Shown: positions 1-9,793, numbered from the stretch's first letter. The stretch: 64,000 bases of DNA from Litorilituus sp. (GCA_030754235.1 JASMAS010000070.1:62001-126000); one strand, 5' to 3'. Numbers and translations are program-made. The notes: a model not told the origin generated them from the letters alone.

Positions 1-131
1 GTCCTGTTCGCGACAAGGTGCAATACTTAAACAATGTCGGTGAAATAGAGCCTTTTGAACTGGGTATTTGTTGCCTTAATCAAAATAAACAACAGGCAAT
101 TATCCAAGCATTTTTCAATGCTATCGCCTAA
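1..131 (+). CDS. ilvY: IlvY, LysR-family regulator (C-terminal end only)
   Basis: This is the last 42 codons of a gene that begins before the window; the frame starts at base 3 and stops at TAA 129-131. The translated end begins PVRDKV and contains PFELGICC, then a stretch ending QAFFNAIA. This lines up well with what I remember of the C-terminus of E. coli IlvY (PVRNRV..., PFELGVC..., EAFWKIL), the LysR-type activator of ilvC. The neighbourhood (yifB and ilvGMEDA) supports the call. It converges on yifB with a 24-bp gap. Only the end of the effector-binding domain is visible, so the DNA-binding domain cannot be checked. Another LysR regulator is possible but less likely. Confidence 0.75.
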   Translation, partial: PVRDKVQYLNNVGEIEPFELGICCLNQNKQQAIIQAFFNAIA

Positions 132-155
132 TTATACCCTGAAACTCACATAATA

Positions 156-1679
156 TTAAACTGCCACTGACTGAGTTAAATGGCGTAATAACCTATCCAT
201 AGCGCGATATGATAAAGCTTCAACCAAGTGCTTATGCCCAATATTCGTCACTGCTTCCATATCAGCTATGGTACGCGCTATTTTCAATATTTTATGATGT
301 GCCCTAGTGGACAAGCCAAGTTTTTCAACTGCTAGATCTAAAAATTGATTCTCTTGATAACTTAGAGAGCAAAATTGTTTAAGTTCATTGGTGCCAATAT
401 GAGCATTAGCTTTGCCCTGACGTTCAATTTGTCTTGTACGACATTGTTGCACGCGCTGTTGAACAACCTCACTGGTTTCATTGTTTTGGGTATCACCAGC
501 CCAAGTACCTCTTGGTAAGCGAGCCACTTCAATTTGAATATCAATCCTATCCAAAAAAGGCCCTGATAAACGGTTTAAATAGCGTAATACTTGCTCAGGA
601 GTGGAGCGATTATCATTATAAAACCCCGTAGGACTAGGGTTCATCGCCGCGATTAATTGAAAGCGAGCAGGGAAGATTTGTTTATACATAGCACGAGAAA
701 TAGTCACTTCACCTGATTCCATAGGCTCTCGCAATACATCTAGCACTTTTCGTTCAAACTCTGGCAGTTCATCTAAGAATAAAACCCCACGATGGGCCAA
801 CGATATCTCTCCTGGTTTAGGTTGACTACCCCCACCCACTAAAGCGGCCGAAGAAGCAGTATGATGTGGTGCACGAAATGGCCGTGTTAACCATGACTTT
901 GCATTGATAGTACAGTTTGATATCGACTGAATTGCTGCTACTTCTAACGCTTCTGCTTCTGCCATTTTAGGTAAAATACCTGCCAATCTACTCGCCAGCA
1001 TAGTTTTCCCGGTGCCTGGTGGACCGATAAAGAGTAGGTTATGGTTACCACTTGCTGCAATTTCTAATGCCCGTTTAGCCAAGGGTTGCCCAATCACATC
1101 CCCAATATCTATATCGTTAATGTCTTGAAGTTGTTTAATGGATTTTTTGTCAACCAAAGGTAAAAGTGTTTGCCTAGCAAAGTGAGCAAAAAGTTGACTC
1201 AAATGATCTATCGCATAGATCTTCGCTTGCTTTACCCAGCTTGCTTGCTCGCTATTTTGTGTGGGTAGCACCAAGGCTCTACCACTTTCACTACAAGCCA
1301 TTGCCATGGGTATTTCACCAATAATGGCTCTAAGCTTCCCCGACAGAGCTAATTCGCCAGCAAATTCGTAAGTACTTAAGTCGGCTTGAGGTATTTGCTC
1401 TGAGGCAGCTAAAATACCTACTGCAATGGGCAAATCAAAACGCCCACCTTCTTTAGGTAAATCGGCAGGGGCAAGATTGATGGTTATTCGTTTTGCCGGA
1501 AATTCATAGCCACAGTTAATAATTGCACTACGTACACGATCTTTAGCTTCTTTGACAGAAGCTTCGGGCAATCCAACAATATGAAAGGCAGGTAAGCCAT
1601 TGGCAAGGTGTACTTCAACAGTAACTAATGGTGACTCTAACCCCAAACGTGCACGGCTAAAAACACAAGCAAGTGACAT
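156..1679 (-). CDS. yifB: YifB/ComM family AAA+ ATPase (Mg-chelatase-like)
   Basis: The 507-residue protein is full length for the YifB/ComM family. Reading order: an N-terminal Lon-protease-like fold (LESPLVTVEVHLANGLPAFH, then VGLPEASVKEAKDRVRSA), a Walker A motif GPPGTGKTM near residue 220, a Walker B/sensor region LFLDELPEF, and a C-terminal Mg-chelatase-type lid domain. In naturally competent bacteria the ComM homologue is a hexameric helicase that promotes branch migration during transformation; in other species its role is unclear. It is transcribed away from the ilv leader, the same divergent arrangement as in E. coli. ATG start, with its promoter presumably in the shared 270-bp gap. 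The family call is secure; the role in competence is inferred. Confidence 0.93.
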   Translation of the reverse strand: MSLACVFSRARLGLESPLVTVEVHLANGLPAFHIVGLPEASVKEAKDRVRSAIINCGYEFPAKRITINLAPADLPKEGGRFDLPIAVGILAASEQIPQADLSTYEFAGELALSGKLRAIIGEIPMAMACSESGRALVLPTQNSEQASWVKQAKIYAIDHLSQLFAHFARQTLLPLVDKKSIKQLQDINDIDIGDVIGQPLAKRALEIAASGNHNLLFIGPPGTGKTMLASRLAGILPKMAEAEALEVAAIQSISNCTINAKSWLTRPFRAPHHTASSAALVGGGSQPKPGEISLAHRGVLFLDELPEFERKVLDVLREPMESGEVTISRAMYKQIFPARFQLIAAMNPSPTGFYNDNRSTPEQVLRYLNRLSGPFLDRIDIQIEVARLPRGTWAGDTQNNETSEVVQQRVQQCRTRQIERQGKANAHIGTNELKQFCSLSYQENQFLDLAVEKLGLSTRAHHKILKIARTIADMEAVTNIGHKHLVEALSYRAMDRLLRHLTQSVAV

Positions 1680-1948
1680 AATAAATCCATTTAATTCATT
1701 CCATTTTGTAAGTGTAGAAAAATATTTCTATTATTTCTAATTTTAGTCTACATTATTTCGTAAATAATACAGTTATAACTTTTACTTCTTTAGCAACAAT
1801 AAAAAACTCTAAATAAAAAGCTTGCCCAAGACATTAGAGCTATGATACTAATTTAATAAGAGATGAAAACTGTGCATAAAAATTCAAAATATAAAAATAA
1901 ATTATCAGTCAATAGTCGATTATAAAGATAAAAGAGAACCCTATAACT

Positions 1949-2026
1949 ATGCCAAAACTTAGCTCAATTATTATTAACATTCTCGTCGTGGTGATTAAGT
2001 CACCGCGAGGGTTTTCGTTGAGCTAA
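1949..2026 (+). CDS. ilvL: ilv operon leader peptide (IlvL)
   Basis: A 25-codon reading frame begins at ATG 1949 behind a purine-rich AAGAGAA at 1931-1938. It is very rich in branched-chain codons: Ile at codons 7, 8, 9 and 11, Leu 12, Val 13-15 and Ile 16. The control codons sit on the left arm of the first hairpin, as in classical attenuation leaders, and the stop TAA (2024-2026) lies before the second pairing arm partner. Ribosomes stalling at the Ile/Leu/Val run would report shortage of these amino acids. The sequence differs from the E. coli leader peptide but has the same design. Its length and the control codon count are read directly from the sequence; its function is inferred. Confidence 0.9.
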   Translation: MPKLSSIIINILVVVIKSPRGFSLS

Positions 2027-2085
2027 ACTAAAGCAAACAGAAATACAAACCCTCGCTTCGAAAGAACCGAGGGTTTTGTTTTTTC
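1987..2085 (+). promoter_or_regulatory. ilv attenuator with mutually exclusive hairpins
   Basis: Three competing structures can be read. Pause hairpin: 1987-1994 pairs with 2000-2007 (GGTGA/TCACC core). Antiterminator: CGAGGGTTT at 2006-2014 can pair with AAACCCTCG at 2047-2055. Terminator: the same 2047-2055 arm pairs with CGAGGGTTT at 2068-2076, followed by a T-rich run to 2085. The 9-base right arm of the terminator is an exact copy of the left arm of the antiterminator, so the two structures exclude each other. Stalling of a ribosome on the Ile/Leu/Val codons of the leader peptide would free 2006-2014 and allow transcription into ilvG. Confidence 0.9.
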
Positions 2086-2127
2086 TGGGAAAAATGTAAT
2101 AAATTTGACAATAACTTTGGAACTATC

Positions 2128-3792
2128 ATGACTGACAGCAAGCTGTTAACCGGCAGCGGATTATTATTTAACGTACTAGAGCAACATGGTGTCAACCATG
2201 TATTTGGCTACCCCGGTGGCGCAATAATGCCTATTTATGATGCCTTGTGTGAAAGCGATATACAGCACTTTCTTTGCAGGCATGAGCAAGGGGCGGTCTT
2301 TTCTGCGGTCGGTTATGCACGCGCTTCAGGTAATGTGGGAGTATGTATGGCAACCTCTGGCCCAGGAGCAACTAACTTAATCACGGGGCTTGCCGATGCT
2401 TGGGCTGATTCAATTCCCGTTGTCGCTATTACCGGACAAGTTCCGACAGCGGCAATGGGTAGTGATGCTTTTCAAGAAATTGATATTTTTGGTTTATCAC
2501 TGGCTTGTACCAAACACTCTTTTCAAGTAACCAATATAGAAGAGTTAGAAAAAGTATTGCACCAAGCATTTGAAATAGCCCTTGAAGGTCGTCAAGGCCC
2601 AGTCTTAGTTGATATCCCTAAAGATATACAAATGGCTAGTGTTAAACAAACATTTGATACCACTGAACACCTTAAAAACAAAGTAAAATTACCGCTTGCA
2701 GATATCAGCAAAGCATTAAATTTATTAACTCATGCCAAACAGCCCATTTTATATGTGGGTGGGGGTGTTGGCATGGCCAATGCTATCGACGAAGTCCGTG
2801 AATTTGCACAAAAAACTGGCATGCCTTCAGTCTCTACTCTAAAAGGTTTAGGTGCCATTAATCCCGATAATGAGAACTATCTTGGTATGTTAGGCATGCA
2901 TGGCACTAAAGCAGCCAACTTAGCGGTTCATGACTGTGATTTACTCATTGCCGTTGGTGCTCGTTTTGATGACCGAGTTACAGGGAAATTAGATCAATTT
3001 GCGCCCAATGCTAAAGTGATTCATTTTGATATTGATACTGCCGAAATTAACAAACGCCGAGAAGCCGACGCTCCAATTTTAGGCGATCTAAAAGAAAATC
3101 TACCACTACTTGCCTTAGCGCTTAATATTGAAGATTGGCAGAGCAAAGTACAACAGATGAAAAATGATTTTGCTTGGCGATATGATCACCCTGGTGATAA
3201 TATTTTCGCCCCGGCGGTATTAAAAGAAGTCAGTGACTTAATGCCGAAAAATACCTGTGTAACCACGGATGTTGGACAACATCAAATGTGGTCAGCACAA
3301 CATATGAGTATAGATGATCCTTGCAACTTTTTAACCAGTGGCAGCATGGGCACTATGGGCTTTGGTTTGCCTGCAGCCATTGGAGCACAAATAAGTAGAC
3401 CCCACGACACAGTGATAGCAGTATCAGGTGACGGCTCAATCATGATGAATGTTCAAGAGTTGGCCACTATTAAACGCTATCAAATTCCGGTAAAAATTAT
3501 CCTCATTGATAATGCAAAACTTGGCATGGTCCGTCAATGGCAAGACTTATTCTTCGAAGGTCGTTTAAGTGAAACTGATTTATCAGACAACCCTGATTTT
3601 TGCATGCTAGCGCAATCCTTTAATATAAAAGCTAAACAAATCAGGAAAAAAAGTGAAGTAACAGACGCTATCAACGATATGTTAGATCACAATGGTCCTT
3701 ATTTATTGCAAGTAAAAATTGATGCAAAAGATAATGTTTGGCCACTAGTGCCACCTAACAGTGCCAACAATGAAATGATGGAGAGTGCATAA
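2128..3792 (+). CDS. ilvG: Acetolactate synthase II large subunit
   Basis: The 554-residue protein is the catalytic subunit of acetohydroxyacid synthase, joining pyruvate to pyruvate or 2-oxobutyrate in the first common step of Val/Leu and Ile synthesis. It needs thiamine diphosphate, Mg2+ and FAD. The N-terminal domain has the TPP-activating glutamate in CRHEQGA (about E53), followed by the central FAD-associated domain and the C-terminal TPP/Mg site starting at SGDGSIMMN. The frame is intact, unlike the frameshifted ilvG of E. coli K-12. It lies 42 bp after the attenuator and overlaps or abuts ilvM, giving an ilvG-M-E-D-A order. The ribosome binding site before ATG 2128 is weak (TTGGAAC). 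Confidence 0.96.
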   Translation: MTDSKLLTGSGLLFNVLEQHGVNHVFGYPGGAIMPIYDALCESDIQHFLCRHEQGAVFSAVGYARASGNVGVCMATSGPGATNLITGLADAWADSIPVVAITGQVPTAAMGSDAFQEIDIFGLSLACTKHSFQVTNIEELEKVLHQAFEIALEGRQGPVLVDIPKDIQMASVKQTFDTTEHLKNKVKLPLADISKALNLLTHAKQPILYVGGGVGMANAIDEVREFAQKTGMPSVSTLKGLGAINPDNENYLGMLGMHGTKAANLAVHDCDLLIAVGARFDDRVTGKLDQFAPNAKVIHFDIDTAEINKRREADAPILGDLKENLPLLALALNIEDWQSKVQQMKNDFAWRYDHPGDNIFAPAVLKEVSDLMPKNTCVTTDVGQHQMWSAQHMSIDDPCNFLTSGSMGTMGFGLPAAIGAQISRPHDTVIAVSGDGSIMMNVQELATIKRYQIPVKIILIDNAKLGMVRQWQDLFFEGRLSETDLSDNPDFCMLAQSFNIKAKQIRKKSEVTDAINDMLDHNGPYLLQVKIDAKDNVWPLVPPNSANNEMMESA

Positions 3793-3793
3793 G

Positions 3794-4066
3794 GTGAATA
3801 ATTATAAACTAATCATCATGACGGATGATAAACAAGTAGTACTAGAAAGAATTTTACAAGTTACCCGGTATCGTGGCTTTTTGATTGATGGCATAACAGC
3901 GAAAGTCAATACCGGTAATAATATTGCCACTATTGAATTATTTGTCAGTAGTGATCGCTCTATCGCACTTTTAATTGATCAAATTAATAAACTGGTCGAC
4001 ATCAAGAGTGTCAAGGTAGACAATAGCGCGGCAAAGCGATTAAAAGCTAAAGAATGTAGCGCTTAA
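3794..4066 (+). CDS. ilvM: Acetolactate synthase II small regulatory subunit
   Basis: A 90-residue protein with a single ACT-like domain (VVLERILQVTRYRGFLIDGI, then an ATIELFVSSDRSIALLIDQI core), the size and shape of IlvM. It stabilises and regulates the large subunit encoded just upstream. Two GTG starts are available: GTG 3785, inside ilvG, and GTG 3794, one base after the ilvG stop. I chose 3794 because GGAG at 3780-3783 sits 10 bases before it, but only 1 base before 3785; this gives the N-terminus MNNYKLIIM. The use of GTG plus tight coupling to ilvG suggests translational coupling for a matched subunit ratio. Confidence 0.88.
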   Translation: MNNYKLIIMTDDKQVVLERILQVTRYRGFLIDGITAKVNTGNNIATIELFVSSDRSIALLIDQINKLVDIKSVKVDNSAAKRLKAKECSA

Positions 4067-4170
4067 TGTAAACCTTAAAGGCTACAAAAATAAAGACAAT
4101 AAGTTTAATTATTACACTCCAGCTATTTACCGTTAAGTAAATACGGCAGTAACAGATTTAGGAAAACACA

Positions 4171-5097
4171 ATGGCAAAAGTAAATGCAGATTTAATTTGG
4201 TTCAACGGCGAACTCATGCCGTGGAAAAATGCTACCGTTCATGTAATGAGCCATGCCCTTCATTACGGTTCTTCGGTTTTTGAAGGCATTCGAGCATACA
4301 ACACTCATCAAGGGACCTGTATTTTTCGCTTGAAAGAACATATTGAACGTTTATTTGATTCAGCAAAAATTTACCGTATGAATATCCCTTATACGGTTGA
4401 AGAAGTCATGCAAGCCTGTAAAGATTCAGTAAAAGCAAACAAGCTAGCATCAGCTTATTTACGCCCTCTGGCTTTTTTAGGTGATGTTGGTATGGGGCTT
4501 CGCCCACCTGCCGATGCTGTTGCAGAGCTAATGATTGCCGCCTTCAGTTGGGAAGCTTACTTAGGTGCTGATGCTATTGAGAATGGTGTTGAAGTGGGGG
4601 TATCTAGCTGGAACCGTCTAGCCCCTAATACTATGCCTACTGCCGCAAAAGCTGGCGGTAACTACTTATCGTCACAACTTATTTCTATGGAAGCGGGGCG
4701 TCATGGCTACACCGAAGGTATTGCCATGGATGTTAACAATCAAATTAGTGAAGGTGCCGGTCAAAACTTATTCTTAGTACGCAAAGGCATTATTTACACA
4801 CCACCGGGTAGTGCTTCTATTTTATCTGGCTTAACCCGTGATGCAGTCATGACACTTGCCAACGACTTAGGCTACGAAGTACGTGAAGAGACCATCGCTC
4901 GTGATGCCTTATACCTTGCCGATGAATTCTTTATGACGGGTACGGCAACCGAAATCGTACCGGTAAAATCAGTTGACGGTATTCAAGTAGGTACTGGCTC
5001 TAGAGGGCCTGTTACTAAAGCACTACAAGAAGCTTTCTTCGGTATTTTTGATGGTACTACTGAAGATAAATGGGGTTGGTTAGAGTCGGTAAAATAA
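4171..5097 (+). CDS. ilvE: Branched-chain amino acid aminotransferase
   Basis: The 308-residue protein is a fold-type IV PLP aminotransferase that performs the last, glutamate-dependent step of Ile, Val and Leu synthesis. Visible features: the N-terminal HYGSSVFEGIRAY stretch, the RPL/GMGLRP region that shapes the substrate pocket, the PLP lysine in AAKAGGNYLSS (about K160), and the C-terminal FMTGTATEIVPV motif. Length matches E. coli IlvE (309). It lies 104 bp after ilvM, in the same operon, with AGGAAA before ATG 4171. Confidence 0.96.
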   Translation: MAKVNADLIWFNGELMPWKNATVHVMSHALHYGSSVFEGIRAYNTHQGTCIFRLKEHIERLFDSAKIYRMNIPYTVEEVMQACKDSVKANKLASAYLRPLAFLGDVGMGLRPPADAVAELMIAAFSWEAYLGADAIENGVEVGVSSWNRLAPNTMPTAAKAGGNYLSSQLISMEAGRHGYTEGIAMDVNNQISEGAGQNLFLVRKGIIYTPPGSASILSGLTRDAVMTLANDLGYEVREETIARDALYLADEFFMTGTATEIVPVKSVDGIQVGTGSRGPVTKALQEAFFGIFDGTTEDKWGWLESVK

Positions 5098-5109
5098 AGT
5101 TACCCCCTT

Positions 5110-5217
5110 GTGTAAAATTTTTCTTTACACTTTGCTCCCGTTTGATCTTCACTTGTTGAAGACGACGGGATTATAGCAGTAGACAATAGTGAGCACGCTC
5201 ATTTGTTGTCGACTATT
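5110..5217 (+). promoter_or_regulatory. Structured ilvE-ilvD spacer with three hairpins
   Basis: The 160-bp gap between ilvE and ilvD folds on paper into three successive stems. GTGTAAA 5110-5116 pairs with TTTACAC 5124-5130. TCCCGT 5136-5141 pairs with ACGGGA 5165-5170, enclosing a second perfect stem TCTTCA 5146-5151 / TGAAGA 5157-5162. A third, imperfect stem spans about 5179-5217. None is followed by a clear T-run, so these are not obvious terminators. They may be RNA-processing or mRNA-stability elements inside the operon, or a second control point for ilvDA; function unknown. Confidence 0.5.
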
Positions 5218-5257
5218 TTCCATTTCAAATTTAACACGTAACACGGAAACATTCACC

Positions 5258-7120
5258 ATGGCAACACTACGCTCAGCAACTTCAACTCAAGGCCGCAATA
5301 TGGCAGGTGCACGTGCTTTATGGCGCGCAACAGGTATGACAGATGGTGACTTTGGTAAACCTATTATTGCCGTAGTGAATTCCTTTACCCAATTTGTCCC
5401 TGGACACGTACATTTAAAAGACATGGGACAACTGGTTGCTAGTGCCATCGAAGAAGCTGGTGGTGTTGCCAAAGAATTTAATACCATCGCGGTAGATGAT
5501 GGAATTGCTATGGGTCACAGCGGCATGCTTTATAGCTTACCTTCACGTGATTTAATTGCCGATTCAGTTGAGTATATGGTTAATGCTCACTGTGCTGATG
5601 CCATGGTATGTATTTCTAACTGTGATAAAATCACTCCCGGTATGATGATGGCAGCAATGCGTCTTAATATTCCGGTTATCTTTGTTTCTGGTGGCCCAAT
5701 GGAAGCGGGTAAAACCAAGCTTAGTGATCAGATCATTAAGTTAGACTTAGTCGATGCAATGATCCAAGGTGCCGATCCTGAAGTCAGCGATGAGCAAAGT
5801 GATCAAATTGAACGTTCTGCCTGCCCAACCTGTGGTTCATGCTCAGGTATGTTTACCGCTAATTCCATGAACTGTTTAGCTGAAGCACTTGGTTTAGCAC
5901 TACCAGGCAATGGTTCTATGCTAGCCACCCACGCCGATCGCGAGCAATTATTCTTAAATGCTGGCAACCTAATTGTTGAGCTAACCAAGCGTTATTATCA
6001 ACAAGATGATGCCTCCGCCTTACCGCGTAACATAGCTAATAGAGCCGCTTTTGAAAATGCCATGTGTTTAGATATTGCCATGGGTGGTTCAACCAATACT
6101 GTCCTACATTTATTAGCGATTGCACAAGAAGCTGAAGTAGATTTTACCATGAAAGATATGGATAGATTATCACGCCAAGTTCCGCAATTATGTAAAGTGG
6201 CACCGTCAACACAACAATATCATATGGAAGATGTTCACCGAGCTGGTGGGGTTATCGGCATTTTAGGTGAGCTGGCTCGAGCAAAGCTATTAACAACCGA
6301 AGTTGTTAATGTACTAGGTGTAACCTTATCTGAATTACTGGAAAAATACGATATCACCCTGACACAAGATCAAAGTGTATTGGATTTTTATCGTGCGGGT
6401 CCTGCAGGTATCCGAACCACAAAAGCTTTCAGCCAAGATTGTCGTTGGGACAGCCTAGATAATGACCGAAAAAAGGGCTGTATTCGAAACATCGACAATG
6501 CCTTTTCATTAGAAGGCGGTTTAGCTGTACTTTCTGGTAATATTGCCCCCGATGGCTGTGTGGTCAAAACCGCGGGTGTCAGCGAAGATAACTTAACTTT
6601 TACAGGTCCTGCACATATTTTTGAAAGTCAAGACGATGCTGTTGAAGGTATTTTAGGGGGTAAAGTTGTTGCTGGTGAGGTGGTTATTATCCGTTATGAA
6701 GGCCCTAAGGGTGGTCCAGGTATGCAAGAAATGCTTTACCCAACCACTTACTTAAAATCAATGGGCTTAGGTAAAGCCTGTGCTTTACTAACCGATGGTC
6801 GTTTTTCAGGTGGTACGTCAGGTTTATCTATTGGTCATGTATCACCCGAGGCAGCCAATGGTGGCGCAATAGCCCTAGTCGAGCAAGGGGACATTATTCA
6901 TATTGATATTCCTAACCGCACAATTGATATCCACATATCAGCTGAAACTTTAAAGCAACGCAAAGCAGCAATGGACAGTCAAGGTTCACTAGCATGGCAG
7001 CCTAAAGATCGCGTTCGCCCTATCAGTTATGCTCTAAAAAATTATGCGATGTTAGCAACGTCGGCTGACAAAGGCGCTGTACGTAACCGAGATTTACTTG
7101 ATGGTTTGGTAGAAAAATAA
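5258..7120 (+). CDS. ilvD: Dihydroxy-acid dehydratase
   Basis: The 620-residue enzyme (E. coli: 616) dehydrates dihydroxy acids to the 2-oxo acids that IlvE transaminates. It is an Fe-S enzyme: cysteine ligands are seen in [10 protein letters not shown] and in [18 protein letters not shown] frame extending upstream to 5189 exists, but ATG 5258 was chosen because the protein then begins [19 protein letters not shown], as expected for IlvD, with GGAAAC 9 bases upstream. Its stop (7118-7120) overlaps the ilvA start by one base in TAATG, indicating translational coupling. Confidence 0.96.
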   Translation: MATLRSATSTQGRNMAGARALWRATGMTDGDFGKPIIAVVNSFTQFVPGHVHLKDMGQLVASAIEEAGGVAKEFNTIAVDDGIAMGHSGMLYSLPSRDLIADSVEYMVNAHCADAMVCISNCDKITPGMMMAAMRLNIPVIFVSGGPMEAGKTKLSDQIIKLDLVDAMIQGADPEVSDEQSDQIERSACPTCGSCSGMFTANSMNCLAEALGLALPGNGSMLATHADREQLFLNAGNLIVELTKRYYQQDDASALPRNIANRAAFENAMCLDIAMGGSTNTVLHLLAIAQEAEVDFTMKDMDRLSRQVPQLCKVAPSTQQYHMEDVHRAGGVIGILGELARAKLLTTEVVNVLGVTLSELLEKYDITLTQDQSVLDFYRAGPAGIRTTKAFSQDCRWDSLDNDRKKGCIRNIDNAFSLEGGLAVLSGNIAPDGCVVKTAGVSEDNLTFTGPAHIFESQDDAVEGILGGKVVAGEVVIIRYEGPKGGPGMQEMLYPTTYLKSMGLGKACALLTDGRFSGGTSGLSIGHVSPEAANGGAIALVEQGDIIHIDIPNRTIDIHISAETLKQRKAAMDSQGSLAWQPKDRVRPISYALKNYAMLATSADKGAVRNRDLLDGLVEK

Positions 7121-8676
7121 TGAGCGAAAAAAAAAGACACACACTGTTGACAGAACAAGCAGAACAACTGGATTATTTAAGGCGTATTTTACTAGCACCC
7201 ATTTATGACACAGTCGTTGAAACAGAGTTAACCCATTTAACTAAGTTATCAACTCGGTTAAATAATCAAATCTATTTAAAGCGTGAAGATCAGCAACCTG
7301 TACATTCTTTCAAACTACGTGGTGCTTGTAATAAGCTCTCACAACTATCGGAAGAAGAATGTATTCACGGTGTTATCGCAGCTTCTGCGGGTAATCACGC
7401 TCAAGGTTTAGCATTAGCGGCTCACAAACTCGGTATCAACGCTACTATTGTGATGCCAAAAACAACTCCCGACATCAAAGTAGATAATGTTAGACGCTTT
7501 GGCGGCGAAGTACGATTGGTAGGCAACAGTTTTAATGAGGCGCAAGCCGCTTCTATTGAGTATGCCAAAAGCGAAAATAAAACGCTTATCCACCCTTTTG
7601 ATGATAAAGACGTCATTGTTGGTCAGGGAACAGTAGCAAAGGAGTTATTACAACAACTGCCAAATGCCGATGTTGTTTTCATTCCCGTTGGCGGTGGAGG
7701 GTTAATAGCTGGTATGGCGGTTTACTTAAAACAGCTTAGCCCTAAAACAAAAATTATTGGTGTTGAAGCACAAGATTCAGCTTGTTTACAAGCAGCCCTA
7801 GCAGCGGGCAAACCTGTCGACTTAGAGCAAGTAGGCTTATTTGCTGACGGTGTAGCGGTTAAACGTATTGGTGAGCATACCTTTGGCTTAATTCAACGTT
7901 ATTGTGATGAAGTGATCACTGTCTCTACCGACGAAATTTGTGCGGCAATCAAAGATATTTTTGAACAAACGCGGGTTATCGCCGAGCCTGCCGGTGCCTT
8001 GTCATTAGCAGGGTTGCAAAAATTTTGTGCGACAACAAAGCAAAGCGAGCAATCCTTAGTCGCTGTGCTTTCAGGTGCGAACATGAACTTTCACAGTTTA
8101 CGTTATGTTTCTGAGCGCTGTGAATTAGGTGAGAAAAAAGAAGCGGTATTGGCCGTCACCATCCCAGAAGAAAAGGGTAGCTTTAAAAACTTTTGTCAGT
8201 CTATCGGTAATAGGGCAATCACTGAATTTAATTATCGTTATACGGGTGAAGCAAGTGCTAATATTTTTGTTGGTATTCGCTTAAGTGGCTGTATTGAAGA
8301 ACGTCAGAACGTACTCAGTCAATTAGCAAGTGCTCACTACAAAGTTGAAGACTTCACTGATAACGAACTAGCCAAATTACATGTACGCTACATGATTGGC
8401 GGTAAAAATCACACAGGTAAAAGCAGTGAAAGAATATTTAGTTTTGAATTTCCTGAGCATCCCGGCGCATTAGAAAAGTTTCTCGATGCCATGGGTGAAT
8501 TATTCAACATTACCCTCTTCCATTACCGAAATCATGGTGCTGCTTTTGGGCAGGTACTCGCAGGTTTCGAAGTAGACGATGAAAAGGAAGTTGATTTTTT
8601 TAGCCATTTAAATGCTTTGGGTTATCAATTTCAAGAAGTAACTAACAACCTTGCCTATCAAGCTTTTCTTAACTAG
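7120..8676 (+). CDS. ilvA: Threonine ammonia-lyase, biosynthetic
   Basis: The 518-residue PLP enzyme converts threonine to 2-oxobutyrate, the committed step of isoleucine synthesis. The catalytic domain shows the PLP lysine in HSFKLRGA (K65), the substrate loop ASAGNHAQG, and the phosphate-binding GGGGLIAG. From about residue 335 two ACT-like domains follow, the region that in this family senses isoleucine (inhibitor) and valine (activator), so the biosynthetic rather than catabolic form is expected. It overlaps ilvD by one base and is followed 30 bp later by a strong terminator that ends the operon. Confidence 0.96.
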   Translation: MSEKKRHTLLTEQAEQLDYLRRILLAPIYDTVVETELTHLTKLSTRLNNQIYLKREDQQPVHSFKLRGACNKLSQLSEEECIHGVIAASAGNHAQGLALAAHKLGINATIVMPKTTPDIKVDNVRRFGGEVRLVGNSFNEAQAASIEYAKSENKTLIHPFDDKDVIVGQGTVAKELLQQLPNADVVFIPVGGGGLIAGMAVYLKQLSPKTKIIGVEAQDSACLQAALAAGKPVDLEQVGLFADGVAVKRIGEHTFGLIQRYCDEVITVSTDEICAAIKDIFEQTRVIAEPAGALSLAGLQKFCATTKQSEQSLVAVLSGANMNFHSLRYVSERCELGEKKEAVLAVTIPEEKGSFKNFCQSIGNRAITEFNYRYTGEASANIFVGIRLSGCIEERQNVLSQLASAHYKVEDFTDNELAKLHVRYMIGGKNHTGKSSERIFSFEFPEHPGALEKFLDAMGELFNITLFHYRNHGAAFGQVLAGFEVDDEKEVDFFSHLNALGYQFQEVTNNLAYQAFLN

Positions 8677-8706
8677 CTTTCTTTCATCCTTAACCGTGAA
8701 AAACCT

Positions 8707-8737
8707 AAAACGCTTGACATATTATGTCAAGCGTTTT
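8707..8737 (+). terminator. Terminator of the ilv operon
   Basis: A perfect 14-bp stem, AAAACGCTTGACAT at 8707-8720 and its complement at 8724-8737, encloses a 3-base loop and is flanked by A and T runs. It closes the ilvGMEDA operon and separates it from the SPFH gene. The A/T symmetry would let it work in both directions. Confidence 0.92.
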
Positions 8738-8792
8738 ACTTTATATGTCGATTGTCAAAAAATAATATACCTTCAGGTATTAAGGAAAACAT

Positions 8793-9725
8793 GTGTTAAA
8801 CAATGGATTAACTACTAATAAAGTAAATATTGATACTAGTATAGCTAGCAAACATATTGGCAAAATTTCTATCGCTACCATTGCCGTTATTGTTCTATGG
8901 CAAGTTTTTTACACTATAGACGAAGGTCATGTTGGCATAGTAAAACGTTTCGGCGAAGCAACTACTCAGGTTAACCCTGGATTACATACTAAAATCCCTT
9001 TTGCCGATACCATTGAAGAGTTGGAAATTCGTACTCGCAAAAATGCCGAATCACTAAAAGCATCAACCTTTGAACAAATGCCAGTACAAGCTGAGGTATC
9101 AGTAAACTGGACAGTGATTCGTGCTGAAGCATTTGAACTGTATAAAGGCTATGGTGGTTTAGAGCAATTTGAAAATCGAATTTTAGATCCTCGCTTACGC
9201 TCGGCAACTAAAGATGCCCTTGCCCGCTTTAAGGCTGAACAAATAGTACAAAATCGTGGACAAGTTATCCAAAAAATTGAAGAAACGCTTTTATCTGCTA
9301 TGTCTGACTTTCCGGTAAAATTAGACAGTGTGCAAATTGAAAATCTTGTATTGCCAAGGAAATACCTACAAAGTATCGAGACTAAACAAACCGAAAAAAA
9401 CCTTGCCGCTGCTGAAAAGCATAGGTTAGAACGCCAAAAGCTTGAAGCACAACGCGAAGTAAATACAGCAGAAGCAAAACGTGATGCTGAAAAGGCACGT
9501 GCTGATGGTAGTGCTTATGCCATTGAAGTTGAAGCAAAAGCTGAAGCAGAAGCAATTAGAGTTAAAGGCTCAGCAGAAGCCGAAGCTATGTTGAAAAAAG
9601 CACAGGCGATAAAAGCCAGCAAAACTCTAGTTGAATACGTGAAAGCTCAGCAATGGGATGGAAGATTACCCACCACTGTAATGGGTAATGACCAAGGTAT
9701 TCTATGGAATATGAAAGAAAAATAA
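8793..9725 (+). CDS. SPFH/prohibitin-family membrane protein
   Basis: A 310-residue protein with one N-terminal membrane segment (ISIATIAVIVLWQVFYTI, about residues 26-43) followed by an SPFH (band 7) domain starting at EGHVGIVKRFGEATTQVNPGLHTKIPF. The second half, from about residue 205, is a long Glu/Ala/Lys-rich helix typical of flotillin/prohibitin coiled coils. Such proteins form ring-like oligomers in the membrane and often partner with proteases, but no partner gene is adjacent here. The start is GTG 8793, with AAGGA at 8782-8786, 6 bases upstream; the ATG at 8791 is in another frame and stops at once. Function beyond the family is unknown. Confidence 0.88.
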   Translation: MLNNGLTTNKVNIDTSIASKHIGKISIATIAVIVLWQVFYTIDEGHVGIVKRFGEATTQVNPGLHTKIPFADTIEELEIRTRKNAESLKASTFEQMPVQAEVSVNWTVIRAEAFELYKGYGGLEQFENRILDPRLRSATKDALARFKAEQIVQNRGQVIQKIEETLLSAMSDFPVKLDSVQIENLVLPRKYLQSIETKQTEKNLAAAEKHRLERQKLEAQREVNTAEAKRDAEKARADGSAYAIEVEAKAEAEAIRVKGSAEAEAMLKKAQAIKASKTLVEYVKAQQWDGRLPTTVMGNDQGILWNMKEK

Positions 9726-9760
9726 ACCCTTTCAACTAGGTTCCTTTAAAACTTAGGCAA

Positions 9761-9793
9761 TAGCACTTTATATACATAATAAATAAAGTGCTA
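9761..9793 (+). terminator. Probable terminator after the SPFH gene
   Basis: A perfect 10-bp stem TAGCACTTTA (9761-9770) / TAAAGTGCTA (9784-9793) with a 13-base loop is followed by TGCTTTTC. The AT-rich stem and short T-run make it a moderate terminator; it lies 35 bp after the SPFH stop. Confidence 0.6.

Noticed and set aside
434-631. Plus-strand frame inside yifB
   Set aside because: Lies opposite a fully conserved AAA+ gene and has no domain; a shadow frame. The same holds for other antisense frames inside ilvD, ubiB, rep and gpmI.
1822-1849. TTGCCC and GATACT as the ilv promoter
   Set aside because: Four of six matches in each hexamer with 16-bp spacing; possible but not strong enough in AT-rich sequence to list.
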